NCBI GenBank assembly: GCA_937915965.1
Contig: CALGHC010000075.1
Coordinates: 1-9,821 of the forward strand
Reading direction: 5' to 3'
DNA: 9,821 bases
From: an uncultured Myxococcales bacterium
Lineage (GTDB): Bacteria > Myxococcota_A > UBA9042
A model generated the notes under the pieces. The model had not been told where the DNA came from and ran no database searches. It saw nothing but the letters and a program-made list of their open reading frames with translations. Shown here piece by piece: positions 1-6,682 of this stretch; position 1 is the first letter of the stretch; each line of letters begins with the position of its first letter. The position numbers and the translations under genes were made by a program.

Positions 1-36
1 GCGCTGGTGCGGCCGACTGCGCTGGTGCGGCCGCCT
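1..36. repeat. 18-bp tandem direct repeat in the lipoprotein tail
   Basis: Bases 1-18 and 19-36 are two copies of an 18-bp unit beginning GCGCTGGTGCGGCCG, differing only at one base near the end. On the minus strand it encodes a six-residue Ala/Pro/Gln/Ser unit, so the repeat is in frame and extends the low-complexity tail. More copies may lie to the left of the window. Confidence 0.75.
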
Positions 37-586
37 CCGCCGGTGCCGGCACGGCGATCGGTGGCGGCGGAGTCGTCATCGGAACGTTGGCCCCGCCCGG
101 GCAACCCTGCAGCACGACCGTGTCGTTGTACGCGTTGATCGCGTCGAGCTGGCGCGCCTGAGAGAGCGCGAGGTAGTGCACGCCCAGGAACGCGACAGCC
201 GCGCCGACAACCAGTACGGAACCGACCGCCACCACCCCCAGCCCCGGCTCGTTCTCCAGGTCGGTGCCGATCAGCCCGATCGGTGAGGCTATCATCAGCG
301 ATAGACCGCCGACGTACAGGCCCAGACCTGCGAATCCGGCCCTACGGGCGTCGGCCGCGTATTCACGCGCCTCGGGCACGGCCATGGTGGCGAGCTCGAG
401 ATGGCCGCCGAGGGCGCCCCCCTCGTACTCACGCTGGCCGACGCGCCAATACGGGATCATGCCCGCCTGCTGCATCGACAACGTGCAGGGGTGGCGCGGT
501 TCATAGATGGTGGACGCACATCCGGGCAGCGCTGCCGCGAAGACGAGGGCCGTGGCGGTCGCGACAGCGGTTGGTCGAATCGGCAT
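1..586 (-). CDS. Putative lipoprotein with two membrane segments and Ala/Pro repeat tail (partial, 3' end outside window)
   Basis: Reading from an ATG at 586, the frame stays open to base 1 (195 complete codons), so the C-terminus lies beyond the left edge. GGAGG at 591-595 sits 4 nt before the ATG and supports this start. Residues 1-22 form a signal peptide ending in a lipobox (L20-P-G-C23), so C23 is the likely lipidation site. Two hydrophobic stretches follow, about residues 86-107 and 116-142, separated by a short acidic turn (D109, E111, E113). The tail from about residue 171 is Pro/Ala-rich, beginning PPPP and ending in a repeated AAPAQS-type unit. I do not recognise a family; the short motif LDAINAYND after the second segment resembles envelope proteins I recall from myxobacteria. 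It is transcribed divergently from the FKBP lipoprotein gene. Function is unknown; it is probably envelope-anchored. The gene call is confident, the role is not. Confidence 0.8.
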   Translation of the reverse strand, partial: MPIRPTAVATATALVFAAALPGCASTIYEPRHPCTLSMQQAGMIPYWRVGQREYEGGALGGHLELATMAVPEAREYAADARRAGFAGLGLYVGGLSLMIASPIGLIGTDLENEPGLGVVAVGSVLVVGAAVAFLGVHYLALSQARQLDAINAYNDTVVLQGCPGGANVPMTTPPPPIAVPAPAEAAAPAQSAAPA

Positions 587-630
587 GGGGCCTCCGTGGC
601 TGGGCGGGCAGGATCGCCTCGTCGAAGCGG

Positions 631-645
631 CCGGTCAACGACCGG
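631..645. repeat. Small inverted repeat in the divergent intergenic region
   Basis: CCGGT (631-635) and ACCGG (641-645) flank a 5-nt centre CAACG. It lies between the candidate -10 of the minus-strand lipoprotein gene and its start codon. It could be an operator or leader hairpin, but a 5-bp arm is weak evidence in GC-rich DNA. Confidence 0.25.
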
Positions 646-652
646 TTGCCGT

Positions 653-682
653 GTTGTAGGGCCGATCGCTTGTTGTTGTCAT
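653..682 (-). promoter_or_regulatory. Candidate sigma-70-type promoter for the left lipoprotein gene
   Basis: On the minus strand ATGACA (682-677; 5/6 match to TTGACA) and TACAAC (658-653; 4/6 match to TATAAT) are separated by 18 nt. The -10 ends 66 nt before the ATG at 586. The region is intergenic and less GC-rich than its surroundings. The call rests on consensus matching only. Confidence 0.4.
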
Positions 683-698
683 GGGGGCGCGTTACACC
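670..698 (+). promoter_or_regulatory. Weak candidate promoter for the FKBP-dehydrogenase operon
   Basis: TTGTTG (670-675) and TACACC (693-698) are 17 nt apart on the plus strand, 40 nt before the ATG at 739. Each hexamer matches consensus at only three positions. The element overlaps the candidate minus-strand promoter, so if both are real the two divergent units compete for the same DNA. Confidence 0.25.
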
Positions 699-727
699 GG
701 GAGCGCCGGGCCAATTCGAGGTCCGCG

Positions 728-738
728 TGGAGGTCGCG
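728..738 (+). promoter_or_regulatory. Ribosome binding site that fixes the FKBP start
   Basis: GTGGAGG ends at 733, 5 nt before ATG 739. It places translation just ahead of the lipoprotein signal peptide and rules out the much longer upstream-open reading frame. Confidence 0.7.
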
Positions 739-1779
739 ATGATCCGGATTCTCCGAGTGCGTCACGGGCAGGCAACGACCTGCACGTTGCTGGCGGTCGC
801 GGTCCTCCTCAGTCTGACCGGGCTGGCATGCAGCAAGGAGGATGGAGCCTCGGCGGCTGCACCAACCGCTCACGCAGGCGCGCCCGTTGAAACCGACGCC
901 GCGGCCGTCACGGCTCTGACGGCTGCGGCGGCTGCGGCGGCTGCGAACGATATCGCGGCCTCCGAGGACACCTCGGCCAGCGAAGACACTGCGCCTGTGC
1001 CAGCTGCGCCGGCTGTGGTCGATCTCAAGGCGGAGGCCGACCTGCGCCAGCGCGCTCCGGATGGTGTCGGAGCGCCGCCCAAGGATGCGACCCGCAAGAA
1101 CGGCATCACCTGCAAGGTCCTCAAGGAGGGTGCGGGCGACTTGAACCCCAAAGCCGACGACACAGTCTTCATGCACTACAGCACGTGGACGCTGGACGGC
1201 CAACTCAAGGGGACGACCTGGCGGACCCGCCAACCCAAGCAGATGACCGTCGCCAAGGCTGTTGAAGGCTGGCAGCGCGCGCTGGCTGCGATGCTCCCGG
1301 GCGAACGGCGGATCTGCTGGATCCCGGCGAAGCTCGCCCACCCGCGCTCGCGTGGCAACGCGCGCAAGCTCGGCGACCGCGTCGTGGACCTCGAGCTCGT
1401 CAAGCACTTCGCCGCGCCGACCGCGCCCGCCGATGTCCGCAGGGCGCCCAAGGATGCGGTCAAGACGAAGTCCGGCCTCGCCTGGAAGTCCCTTGAGCCG
1501 GGCAAGGGCGGCGACCACCCGACCGTCGCGAGCATGGTCACCGTCCACTACGCCGGCTGGACAACAAACGGCCATTGCTTCGATTTTACCGGCCCCGGAG
1601 AGACCGCCAGCTTCCCGCTCAGCGGTGTGATCGCCGGCTGGACCGAAGGCCTGCAGCTGCTCGTTCCTGGTCAGAAGGCCCGCTTCTGGCTGCCAAGCAA
1701 GCTCGCCTACGACGGCAAGCCCGGCAAGCCGGCCGGCATGTTGGTCTTCGATGTCGAGTTGGTGGAGTTCAAGGGGTAG
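739..1779 (+). CDS. Tandem FKBP-type peptidyl-prolyl isomerase lipoprotein
   Basis: A 346-residue protein. The ATG at 739 follows GGAGG (729-733) by 5 nt; the frame is open upstream as far as 283, but that extension is Arg-rich with no domain, so it is rejected. Residues 1-30 are a signal peptide and C31 in TGLAC is a permissible lipobox, so the protein is likely a lipoprotein. An Ala/Thr/Glu-rich linker (about 35-95) leads to two FKBP folds. Domain 2 (about 240-346) keeps the family's ligand-pocket residues: Y271 (VHYAG), F281-D282, F292, V297-I298, W301, Y324 and F337. It should therefore be able to catalyse cis-trans isomerisation of X-Pro bonds in client proteins. Domain 1 (about 115-215) keeps Y147 and W178 but lacks the Phe-Asp pair and has M169 and H201 where domain 2 has F292 and Y324, so it is probably not catalytic. 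It likely acts in envelope protein folding. A dehydrogenase gene begins 9 nt after its stop. Confidence 0.85.
   Translation: MIRILRVRHGQATTCTLLAVAVLLSLTGLACSKEDGASAAAPTAHAGAPVETDAAAVTALTAAAAAAAANDIAASEDTSASEDTAPVPAAPAVVDLKAEADLRQRAPDGVGAPPKDATRKNGITCKVLKEGAGDLNPKADDTVFMHYSTWTLDGQLKGTTWRTRQPKQMTVAKAVEGWQRALAAMLPGERRICWIPAKLAHPRSRGNARKLGDRVVDLELVKHFAAPTAPADVRRAPKDAVKTKSGLAWKSLEPGKGGDHPTVASMVTVHYAGWTTNGHCFDFTGPGETASFPLSGVIAGWTEGLQLLVPGQKARFWLPSKLAYDGKPGKPAGMLVFDVELVEFKG
921..944 (+). repeat. 9-bp tandem repeat encoding a poly-Ala run
   Basis: The unit GGCTGCGGC is repeated about 2.7 times (921-929, 930-938, 939-944). It encodes alanines in the linker between the lipidated N-terminus and the FKBP domains. 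Copy number changes of 9 bp would stay in frame, so linker length may vary between strains. Confidence 0.7.
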
Positions 1780-1788
1780 GCCCGCACC

Positions 1789-2793
1789 ATGACGCCCACC
1801 GCCTCACATGAATCGACCGCCCTCGTCCTGACAGCCGACGGCCCGGCGGTTCGCCTTGGACACGCCTTCGTACCCCAGGCCGGCGAGGCGACTGTGCGCC
1901 TCCGCCTGGGTGGAATCTGTGCGACAGATCTGGAGTTGATCCGCGGCTATATGGGCTTCGAGGGCGTCCTGGGTCACGAGTGGGTCGGCGTCGTTGAGGC
2001 GTCGCCGGACCCGACATGGGTCGGCCGGCGGGTGGTTGGCGAGATCAACTGCCCATGCGGCGCCTGTCCGAGCTGCCGGTCCGGTCGACCGACACATTGC
2101 CCTACCCGGACCGTGCTCGGAATCGCTGGCCGCGGTGGTGCCTTTGCGTCTCGCTTCTCTTTGCCGGTCGCGAACCTCCACGAGGTCCCCGAGGGAGTGG
2201 CCGACGCCGCCGCCGTCTTCGTTGAGCCCCTCGCCGCGGCCCTCGAGATCCTTGAACAGATCCATGTGCGTCCGTCCGAACGCGTCGTCGTCCTCGGCGC
2301 GGGCCGTCTTGGTCAGCTGTGCGCCCGGGTCCTCGCCCTCGCCGGCGCGCGCGTCGCCGTTGTCAGCCGAAACGCGGCGCGGCTCACCCTTCTGCCGGTT
2401 GGTATTGAACGGCGAACGCTCGCGAGCCTCGACAACGAAGGCCCCCTCTTCGGCGGTCTTGACGCGAGCTCCGCTGCCGACATTGTCGTGGATGCCACGG
2501 GAAGTGCCGATGGACTGGCGTTGGCGACCCGTTTGGTCCGGCCCCGCGGCACGATCGTTCTCAAAACCACCGTGCACGATGCGGGGGCGCTCGCGCCAAC
2601 TCCATGGGTCATTGACGAGATTCGGCTGGTCGGATCGCGCTGCGGTCCGTTCGCGCCGGCCCTGCGCCTGCTCGCGAGCGGGGCGATCGATCCGCGACCG
2701 CTGATATCGGCCCGCTATGCGCTGAAAGACGGAGTGGCGGCACTCGCAGCCGCTGGCTCTGTCGAACACGTCAAGGTATTGCTAGAGGCCTGA
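1789..2793 (+). CDS. Zinc-dependent medium-chain dehydrogenase (alcohol/sugar/threonine dehydrogenase-like)
   Basis: A 334-residue member of the MDR superfamily. The N-terminal GroES-like domain carries the catalytic-zinc ligands C44 (GGICATD), H63-E64 (GHEW) and probably E146 (VEPLA). The structural-zinc lobe is intact: C90-x2-C93-x2-C96-x7-C104, with an extra C88. The Rossmann domain has GAGRLG at 170-175. The second beta strand ends VVSRN, without the Asp usual in NAD-specific enzymes, which hints at NADP(H). The expected reaction is oxidation of an alcohol, polyol or sugar hydroxyl, or the reverse, in the cytoplasm; the substrate cannot be told from sequence. The C-terminal part is a little short for the family. 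It starts 9 nt after the FKBP gene, with an AAGGGG-type ribosome site over that stop codon, so the two are probably co-transcribed. The pairing of an envelope isomerase with a cytoplasmic dehydrogenase has no evident functional logic. Confidence 0.88.
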   Translation: MTPTASHESTALVLTADGPAVRLGHAFVPQAGEATVRLRLGGICATDLELIRGYMGFEGVLGHEWVGVVEASPDPTWVGRRVVGEINCPCGACPSCRSGRPTHCPTRTVLGIAGRGGAFASRFSLPVANLHEVPEGVADAAAVFVEPLAAALEILEQIHVRPSERVVVLGAGRLGQLCARVLALAGARVAVVSRNAARLTLLPVGIERRTLASLDNEGPLFGGLDASSAADIVVDATGSADGLALATRLVRPRGTIVLKTTVHDAGALAPTPWVIDEIRLVGSRCGPFAPALRLLASGAIDPRPLISARYALKDGVAALAAAGSVEHVKVLLEA

Positions 2794-2818
2794 CCCGCGC
2801 AGGCGATGGTGCGACCGA

Positions 2819-2835
2819 GACGTGGCCGTCACGTC
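2819..2835. terminator. Inverted repeat between convergent genes, possible bidirectional terminator
   Basis: GACGTG (2819-2824) and CACGTC (2830-2835) form a perfect 6-bp stem around a 5-nt loop, inside the 59-nt gap between the convergent dehydrogenase and ATPase genes. The position suits a terminator for both transcripts, but neither side has a T-tract. Confidence 0.35.
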
Positions 2836-2852
2836 CCGCATGGGTTCCGGAA

Positions 2853-4148
2853 TTACCGGCCGAAGCTGCGCGCGAACAGCGCGCCAATGGCCTTGCGGCC
2901 CGCGTCCGTGAGGTTGCGGGTGCCCGTGCCGGCGAAGCGCGTGCGTCGAATCACCGGCTCTTCGGTGCACGCTCGCCACGCGTTGGCGGACCACTCGAAC
3001 CAAGCGCCCTTGTCCTGGTCAAAGACGTAGACGGGCTTGTCCCAGTGACGGGCGAGCTCGACAGCCCAGCCCGTGCCACCCGAGACCGTGTCGTCGTCTT
3101 GAATGGTACCCACCGAGAACACCTCTCCCGCCGGGTTGACGACATGCCACAGGGCCCGCAGTGCGTTGCGGACGTCAGCCTTCTGCGGCAACGAGCGGCC
3201 AAGGCGCGCTTGCAGGTAGGTGTCGCTGACATTGCCGAATTCAAGCTCTTCCCCGCTCAGGACGCGCACTCCACGTGTGCGCGCGGGATGCTGGCCGTCA
3301 AAGGCCAAGACCACCTCGCGCAGGCCCCACTGCTCGGCGCAAGCACCGAACTCCGCTTCGGCGCCTTCGGCGCCGCCGGTCAGCAGGGTGCTCGCCTGGC
3401 TGGGCAGCCGCGGGTCGCTGGGCGCTTCGATTTCGGCGCCAGTCAACCGCATCGTCTCGGGGTGCAGGCGAAGGCCGGCGCTGGCCGGCGAAGGGTTGTC
3501 GTGGTCCTTGAGCAGCCGCAACTCCACGTGGGCGGCCCGTGGCTCCAGGAAGATCGCCACGTCGATGAGGTCCGCCGAACCCGGGCCGGGCTCCGGCATT
3601 GTCTCGGGGTGGGCGCCGACTTCGTCGCGATGGACCTGAGCGGTCAGCCACAACTCTGCGCCGACGCGCCCCGCTGCGGCCTTCCAGCCGCTCAGGGTCG
3701 CCACGTTGTCCTCGGCCGCGCCGCTCCAGTCGAAGTCGTCGATCAGCACGGCCGCCGGCCGGAAGCCGGCGTGCTCGCTGAGCCGGTCGAGGAGCTCGTC
3801 GAGAGCCGCCGCGGTCAGCGCCCTCTTGCTGTAACACTGAATGATGCGATGGCGGCCGATGCTGGCGCGCACGCCGTCCCGGTCTTCGAGGTCTGTCGCG
3901 CGCGCCAGGTCCTCGAAGATGCCGCCGTACCAGGCACTCACGTGGTCGAGTGTCTGACCCAGAGCGATGTGCAGGACGTCCTTGTCGTGCATGAGGTCGT
4001 CGAGCGCGATCTGGATGAGGCAGGCGGTCTTGCCGACGCCGGCGCGGGCCATGATCACGCCGAGGTTGCCTTTTCCCAGACCGCCGTGCATGGACGCTTC
4101 GAGGATACGCAGAGGGCTCTGCGCGTTGACTTCCTTGCGGTACATCAT
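2853..4148 (-). CDS. RecA-superfamily P-loop ATPase fused to a SLOG/DprA-like Rossmann domain
   Basis: A 431-residue protein if begun at ATG 4148. GGAGG (4154-4158) lies 5 nt before this ATG; a second ATG follows directly at 4145, and an upstream ATG at 4193 would add 15 Arg-rich residues with no better site. Residues 1 to about 245 form a RecA-like ATPase: Walker A at 34-41 (ARAGVGKT, with Ala in place of the first Gly) and Walker B at 134-138 (VLIDD). This part resembles an uncharacterised delta-proteobacterial ATPase family often called 'cytoplasmic protein'; that is recalled, not searched. Residues about 255-431 look like a SLOG-type nucleotide-binding fold: TGGAEGAE at 257-264, R327-N328, SGGTG around 356-360, then KPVYVFDQ, and a terminal FAGTGTRNL at 405-413. 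Order and motifs recall DprA/LOG-type proteins, with the G-T-G-T-R strand last instead of first. There is no signal peptide or membrane segment. It lies 85 nt downstream of the EF-G gene on the same strand. The substrate is unknown. The ATPase call is strong, the SLOG call moderate. Confidence 0.8.
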   Translation of the reverse strand: MMYRKEVNAQSPLRILEASMHGGLGKGNLGVIMARAGVGKTACLIQIALDDLMHDKDVLHIALGQTLDHVSAWYGGIFEDLARATDLEDRDGVRASIGRHRIIQCYSKRALTAAALDELLDRLSEHAGFRPAAVLIDDFDWSGAAEDNVATLSGWKAAAGRVGAELWLTAQVHRDEVGAHPETMPEPGPGSADLIDVAIFLEPRAAHVELRLLKDHDNPSPASAGLRLHPETMRLTGAEIEAPSDPRLPSQASTLLTGGAEGAEAEFGACAEQWGLREVVLAFDGQHPARTRGVRVLSGEELEFGNVSDTYLQARLGRSLPQKADVRNALRALWHVVNPAGEVFSVGTIQDDDTVSGGTGWAVELARHWDKPVYVFDQDKGAWFEWSANAWRACTEEPVIRRTRFAGTGTRNLTDAGRKAIGALFARSFGR

Positions 4149-4158
4149 CGTGTCCTCC
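4149..4158 (-). promoter_or_regulatory. Ribosome binding site that fixes the ATPase-SLOG start
   Basis: On the minus strand GGAGG (4158-4154) is followed by ACACG and then two consecutive ATG codons (4148 and 4145). Either ATG is well placed. The site lies inside the reading frame that begins at 4193, which argues that the longer form is not used. Confidence 0.6.
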
Positions 4159-4233
4159 AGCCGCGCTCGCCGTCTTCGGGGCGCGGGCGCCACGCCGTCA
4201 GGGGCGCGGCTGCAGCGGCGGGTTCGCCGACGC

Positions 4234-6312
4234 TCAGGCCTTCTTGGCCTTCGCCGCCTTGGCGATCAGGTCCTCCTCGACGCTCACCGGGACCGGCACG
4301 TAGCGCGAGAACTCCATCGTGAACTCTGCCTTGCCCTGCGTCGATGAACGCAGGACCGTTGCATAGCCAAACATCTCGGCGAGCGGGACATCTGCCTCGA
4401 TTCGGCACATTCCGTCTTCTTCCTGGCTGCCAATGATCATGCCGCGGCGCTGCATGAGCGTACCGAGTACGGCGCCCGAGAACTCCGGCGGACCCTCGCA
4501 CGCGACCCGCATGATCGGCTCGAGGATTCGCGGACCGGCCTTGGAGTAGACCTCGCGCCAGGCGCCGCGGGCGGCTTCCTGAAACGCGACGTCGGATGAG
4601 TCGACCGCGTGCGATTGGCCGTCATTGAGGACGATCCGCACACCAACGACCGGGAAGCCGAGCCGCGGGCCCTTGAGGAGCATGGACTTGAAGCCCTTCT
4701 CGACCGAGCTGATGTACTCGCGTGGGATGGAGCCGCCAGAGACCTTGTCGACAAATTCGAAGTCCTGCTCCTCGCAGGGTTCGATCCAGCCCACGACCCT
4801 GCCGAACTGACCCGAGCCTCCCGTCTGCTTGCGGTGCGTGTAGCCATAATCAGCCCGACGGGTGATCGCCTCGCGATAGGCAACCTGTGGGGCCGACGTG
4901 ACCGTCGCGACGCCGTATTCTCGGCGCATCCGCTCGACGTAGACCTCCAAGTGCAGCTCACCCATGCCGCGGATGATGGTCTCGCCGGATTCCTCGTCCA
5001 TGCCGACTCGGAACGTTGGGTCTTCCTTGACGAAACGATTGAGAGCCTTGGAGAAGTTGGTCTCGCTCTTCGCGTCGGCCGGCTTGACCGACAGCGAGAT
5101 CACCGGCTCAGGCACGAACATCGAGGTCATGGCGACCTGCAGATGGCCGTCCGTGAACGTGTCACCCGAATGGCAGTCGATGCCGAACATGGCGACTATG
5201 TCCCCCGCACCTGCGGCGCGGATCTCCTCCATCTCGTCAGAGTGCATGCGCACCAGTCGACCGACTTTGTGGCGCTTTCCGCTGCGCATGTTGGTGATGG
5301 TGTCGTCGCGTTCGAGCTTGCCCTGGTAGACGCGCAGGTAGGTCAGCTGCCCGTAGCGGCCATCTTCGAGTTTGAACGCCAATGCGACAACTGGCTCGTC
5401 GATGGCGGGCTTCAGGGCAATCGGAGCGTCGCCGTCCTCGATGTCGACACCGTTTACCTCGACGTCCGAGGGCGCGGGCAGAAAGCGGATGACCGCGTCG
5501 AGGAGTGGCTGCACCCCCTTGTTCTTGTACGCAGAGCCGATCATCACGGGAGTAATCTTCAGCTCGATGGTCGCCTTGCGGATCGCCTCGTAGATCAGGC
5601 CCTCGCTGACGTCCTCCTCCAAGATCGCCTCGGTGAGCTCGTCGGAGTACATCGACACCGCGTCCAGCATCTGGTCGCGTGCGGCCACGGCCTCGTTGAC
5701 CATGTCGGCGGGGATCTCCTTCTCGACGATGCGCTCGCCGCTTTCGCCCTCGAACAGGAGCGCCTTCATGCGGATCAGGTCGACGACGCCGGTGAAGCGG
5801 TCCTCAAGTCCGATTGGCAACTGCAACAGGACCGGGTCGTGGCCGAGCTTCTCGCGCAGCTGGTCGCGGACCCTGAGGGGGTTGGCGCCAACCCGGTCGC
5901 ATTTGTTGATGAACGCGATGCGCGGCACGCTATACCGGCGCATCTGCCGATCTACCGTCAGTGACTGGCTCTGCACGCCGGCCACGGAACACAGCACGAG
6001 GACCGCGCCATCGAGAACACGCAGCGCGCGCTCGACCTCGACGGTGAAGTCGACGTGTCCAGGGGTGTCGATGATGTTGATGTGGTGGCTTCCCCACGAG
6101 CAATGGGTCGCTGCCGACTGGATCGTGATGCCGCGCTCACGCTCCAGCTCCATCGAGTCCATCTTGGCGCCGACGCCGTCCTTGCCGCGCACGTCGTGAA
6201 TGGTGCGAATTCGGTCCGTGTAGAACAGAATTCGCTCAGTCAGCGTCGTCTTGCCGCTGTCGATATGAGCAGAGATTCCGATGTTGCGCAGCTTATCTAG
6301 GTCCGTGTACAC
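4234..6312 (-). CDS. fusA: Translation elongation factor G, mitochondrial-like spdEFG1 type
   Basis: A 692-residue GTPase that drives tRNA-mRNA translocation on the ribosome. The start is taken as GTG at 6312, 9 nt after AAGGAG (6327-6322), because it gives the family's usual N-terminus (YTDLDKLRNIGISAHIDSGK). The frame is open further to 6429, but the extra 39 residues look unrelated. G motifs are present: P-loop AHIDSGKTT (15-23), switch I RGITIQSAAT around 60-69, DTPGH (82-86) and NKCD (136-139). Domains II-V follow at the usual length, including the domain IV segment HRKQTGGSGQFG and a Lys/Ala-rich end. The switch I region RGKDGVGAKMDSMELE and the segment GVQSQSLTVDRQMRRY match the pattern of mitochondrial EF-G1 and the bacterial spdEFG1 group rather than the common bacterial EF-G, which has forms like NKMD and GVEPQSETVWRQ. 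The ATPase-SLOG gene follows 85 nt downstream, perhaps on the same transcript. No ribosomal-protein or tuf genes are adjacent. Confidence 0.93.
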   Translation of the reverse strand: MYTDLDKLRNIGISAHIDSGKTTLTERILFYTDRIRTIHDVRGKDGVGAKMDSMELERERGITIQSAATHCSWGSHHINIIDTPGHVDFTVEVERALRVLDGAVLVLCSVAGVQSQSLTVDRQMRRYSVPRIAFINKCDRVGANPLRVRDQLREKLGHDPVLLQLPIGLEDRFTGVVDLIRMKALLFEGESGERIVEKEIPADMVNEAVAARDQMLDAVSMYSDELTEAILEEDVSEGLIYEAIRKATIELKITPVMIGSAYKNKGVQPLLDAVIRFLPAPSDVEVNGVDIEDGDAPIALKPAIDEPVVALAFKLEDGRYGQLTYLRVYQGKLERDDTITNMRSGKRHKVGRLVRMHSDEMEEIRAAGAGDIVAMFGIDCHSGDTFTDGHLQVAMTSMFVPEPVISLSVKPADAKSETNFSKALNRFVKEDPTFRVGMDEESGETIIRGMGELHLEVYVERMRREYGVATVTSAPQVAYREAITRRADYGYTHRKQTGGSGQFGRVVGWIEPCEEQDFEFVDKVSGGSIPREYISSVEKGFKSMLLKGPRLGFPVVGVRIVLNDGQSHAVDSSDVAFQEAARGAWREVYSKAGPRILEPIMRVACEGPPEFSGAVLGTLMQRRGMIIGSQEEDGMCRIEADVPLAEMFGYATVLRSSTQGKAEFTMEFSRYVPVPVSVEEDLIAKAAKAKKA

Positions 6313-6327
6313 CGCGTCGTTCTCCTT
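6313..6327 (-). promoter_or_regulatory. Ribosome binding site supporting a GTG start for EF-G
   Basis: On the minus strand AAGGAG (6327-6322) lies 9 nt before GTG at 6312. No ATG lies between this site and the conserved P-loop region, so GTG is the most economical start. Confidence 0.65.
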
Positions 6328-6485
6328 CCCCCGTCGCTTGTGACCGGCACGCTGGACTTGGCCGAGCGTGTCCTTTGTCCCGCGAGACGGGAAGAGCGGC
6401 GACCGTCTCCTGTTCTCGGCCGCCCGCACCCAGAAGGGCGCGTGCGGTGCCGTGGCGTCGAGTCAGGAGCCGGGCGTCTTGCGTG

Positions 6486-6497
6486 CAAGCCGGCTTG
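6486..6497. repeat. 12-bp perfect palindrome in the EF-G upstream region
   Basis: CAAGCCGGCTTG reads the same on both strands. It lies between the candidate promoter (6577-6605) and the GTG start at 6312, so it could be a protein-binding site or a small leader hairpin. No partner copy was noticed elsewhere in the window. Confidence 0.3.
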
Positions 6498-6576
6498 GCG
6501 ATTCCGCCTTTGTCGCCGTCTTGCGTCCTCAGTGGCCGCCCGGGCTGATCCCGGACGTGCACGAGGAGGGGCGCGC

Positions 6577-6605
6577 GGTGTACGTCCCCTCGCGTCCCAC
6601 GTCAA
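6577..6605 (-). promoter_or_regulatory. Candidate promoter for EF-G
   Basis: On the minus strand TTGACG (6605-6600; 5/6 match) and TACACC (6582-6577; 3/6 match) are 17 nt apart. The -10 is weak but the -35 and spacing are good. Transcription would start near 6570 and leave a leader of about 260 nt before the GTG at 6312. Confidence 0.35.
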
Positions 6606-6682
6606 GTGCCCGGCACCTGAAACGTCGTCTGCGAGCCCGGTACAGGCCGCATCAGGTGTGGAACGCTGCAAGGCGATGGCGC

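Noticed and set aside
283..738. Upstream extension of the FKBP reading frame on the plus strand
   Set aside because: It is Arg/Ala-rich with no domain, overlaps the opposite-strand lipoprotein gene, and lacks the clear GGAGG and signal peptide found at ATG 739.
679..1575. Minus-strand open frame of 298 codons opposite the FKBP gene
   Set aside because: The plus-strand FKBP domains are unmistakable; the antisense frame has no domain or ribosome site of note.
1804..2769. Minus-strand open frame of 321 codons opposite the dehydrogenase
   Set aside because: The plus-strand dehydrogenase has intact zinc and nucleotide motifs; the antisense product is Arg/Gly/Asp-rich without motifs.
2853..4148. 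Naming the ATPase a DnaB replicative helicase or RecA recombinase
   Set aside because: Only the P-loop and Walker B agree; the DnaB N-terminal domain and the RecA DNA-binding loops are not seen, and a SLOG-like domain follows.
3045..4322. Long plus-strand open frame of 425 codons
   Set aside because: It is antisense to the ATPase-SLOG gene, has no recognisable motif, and long antisense frames are expected in GC-rich coding DNA.
4609..5964. Long plus-strand open frame of 451 codons
   Set aside because: It lies wholly inside the EF-G gene on the opposite strand; its Asp/Val/Leu/His-rich composition is the usual mirror of a conserved coding frame.
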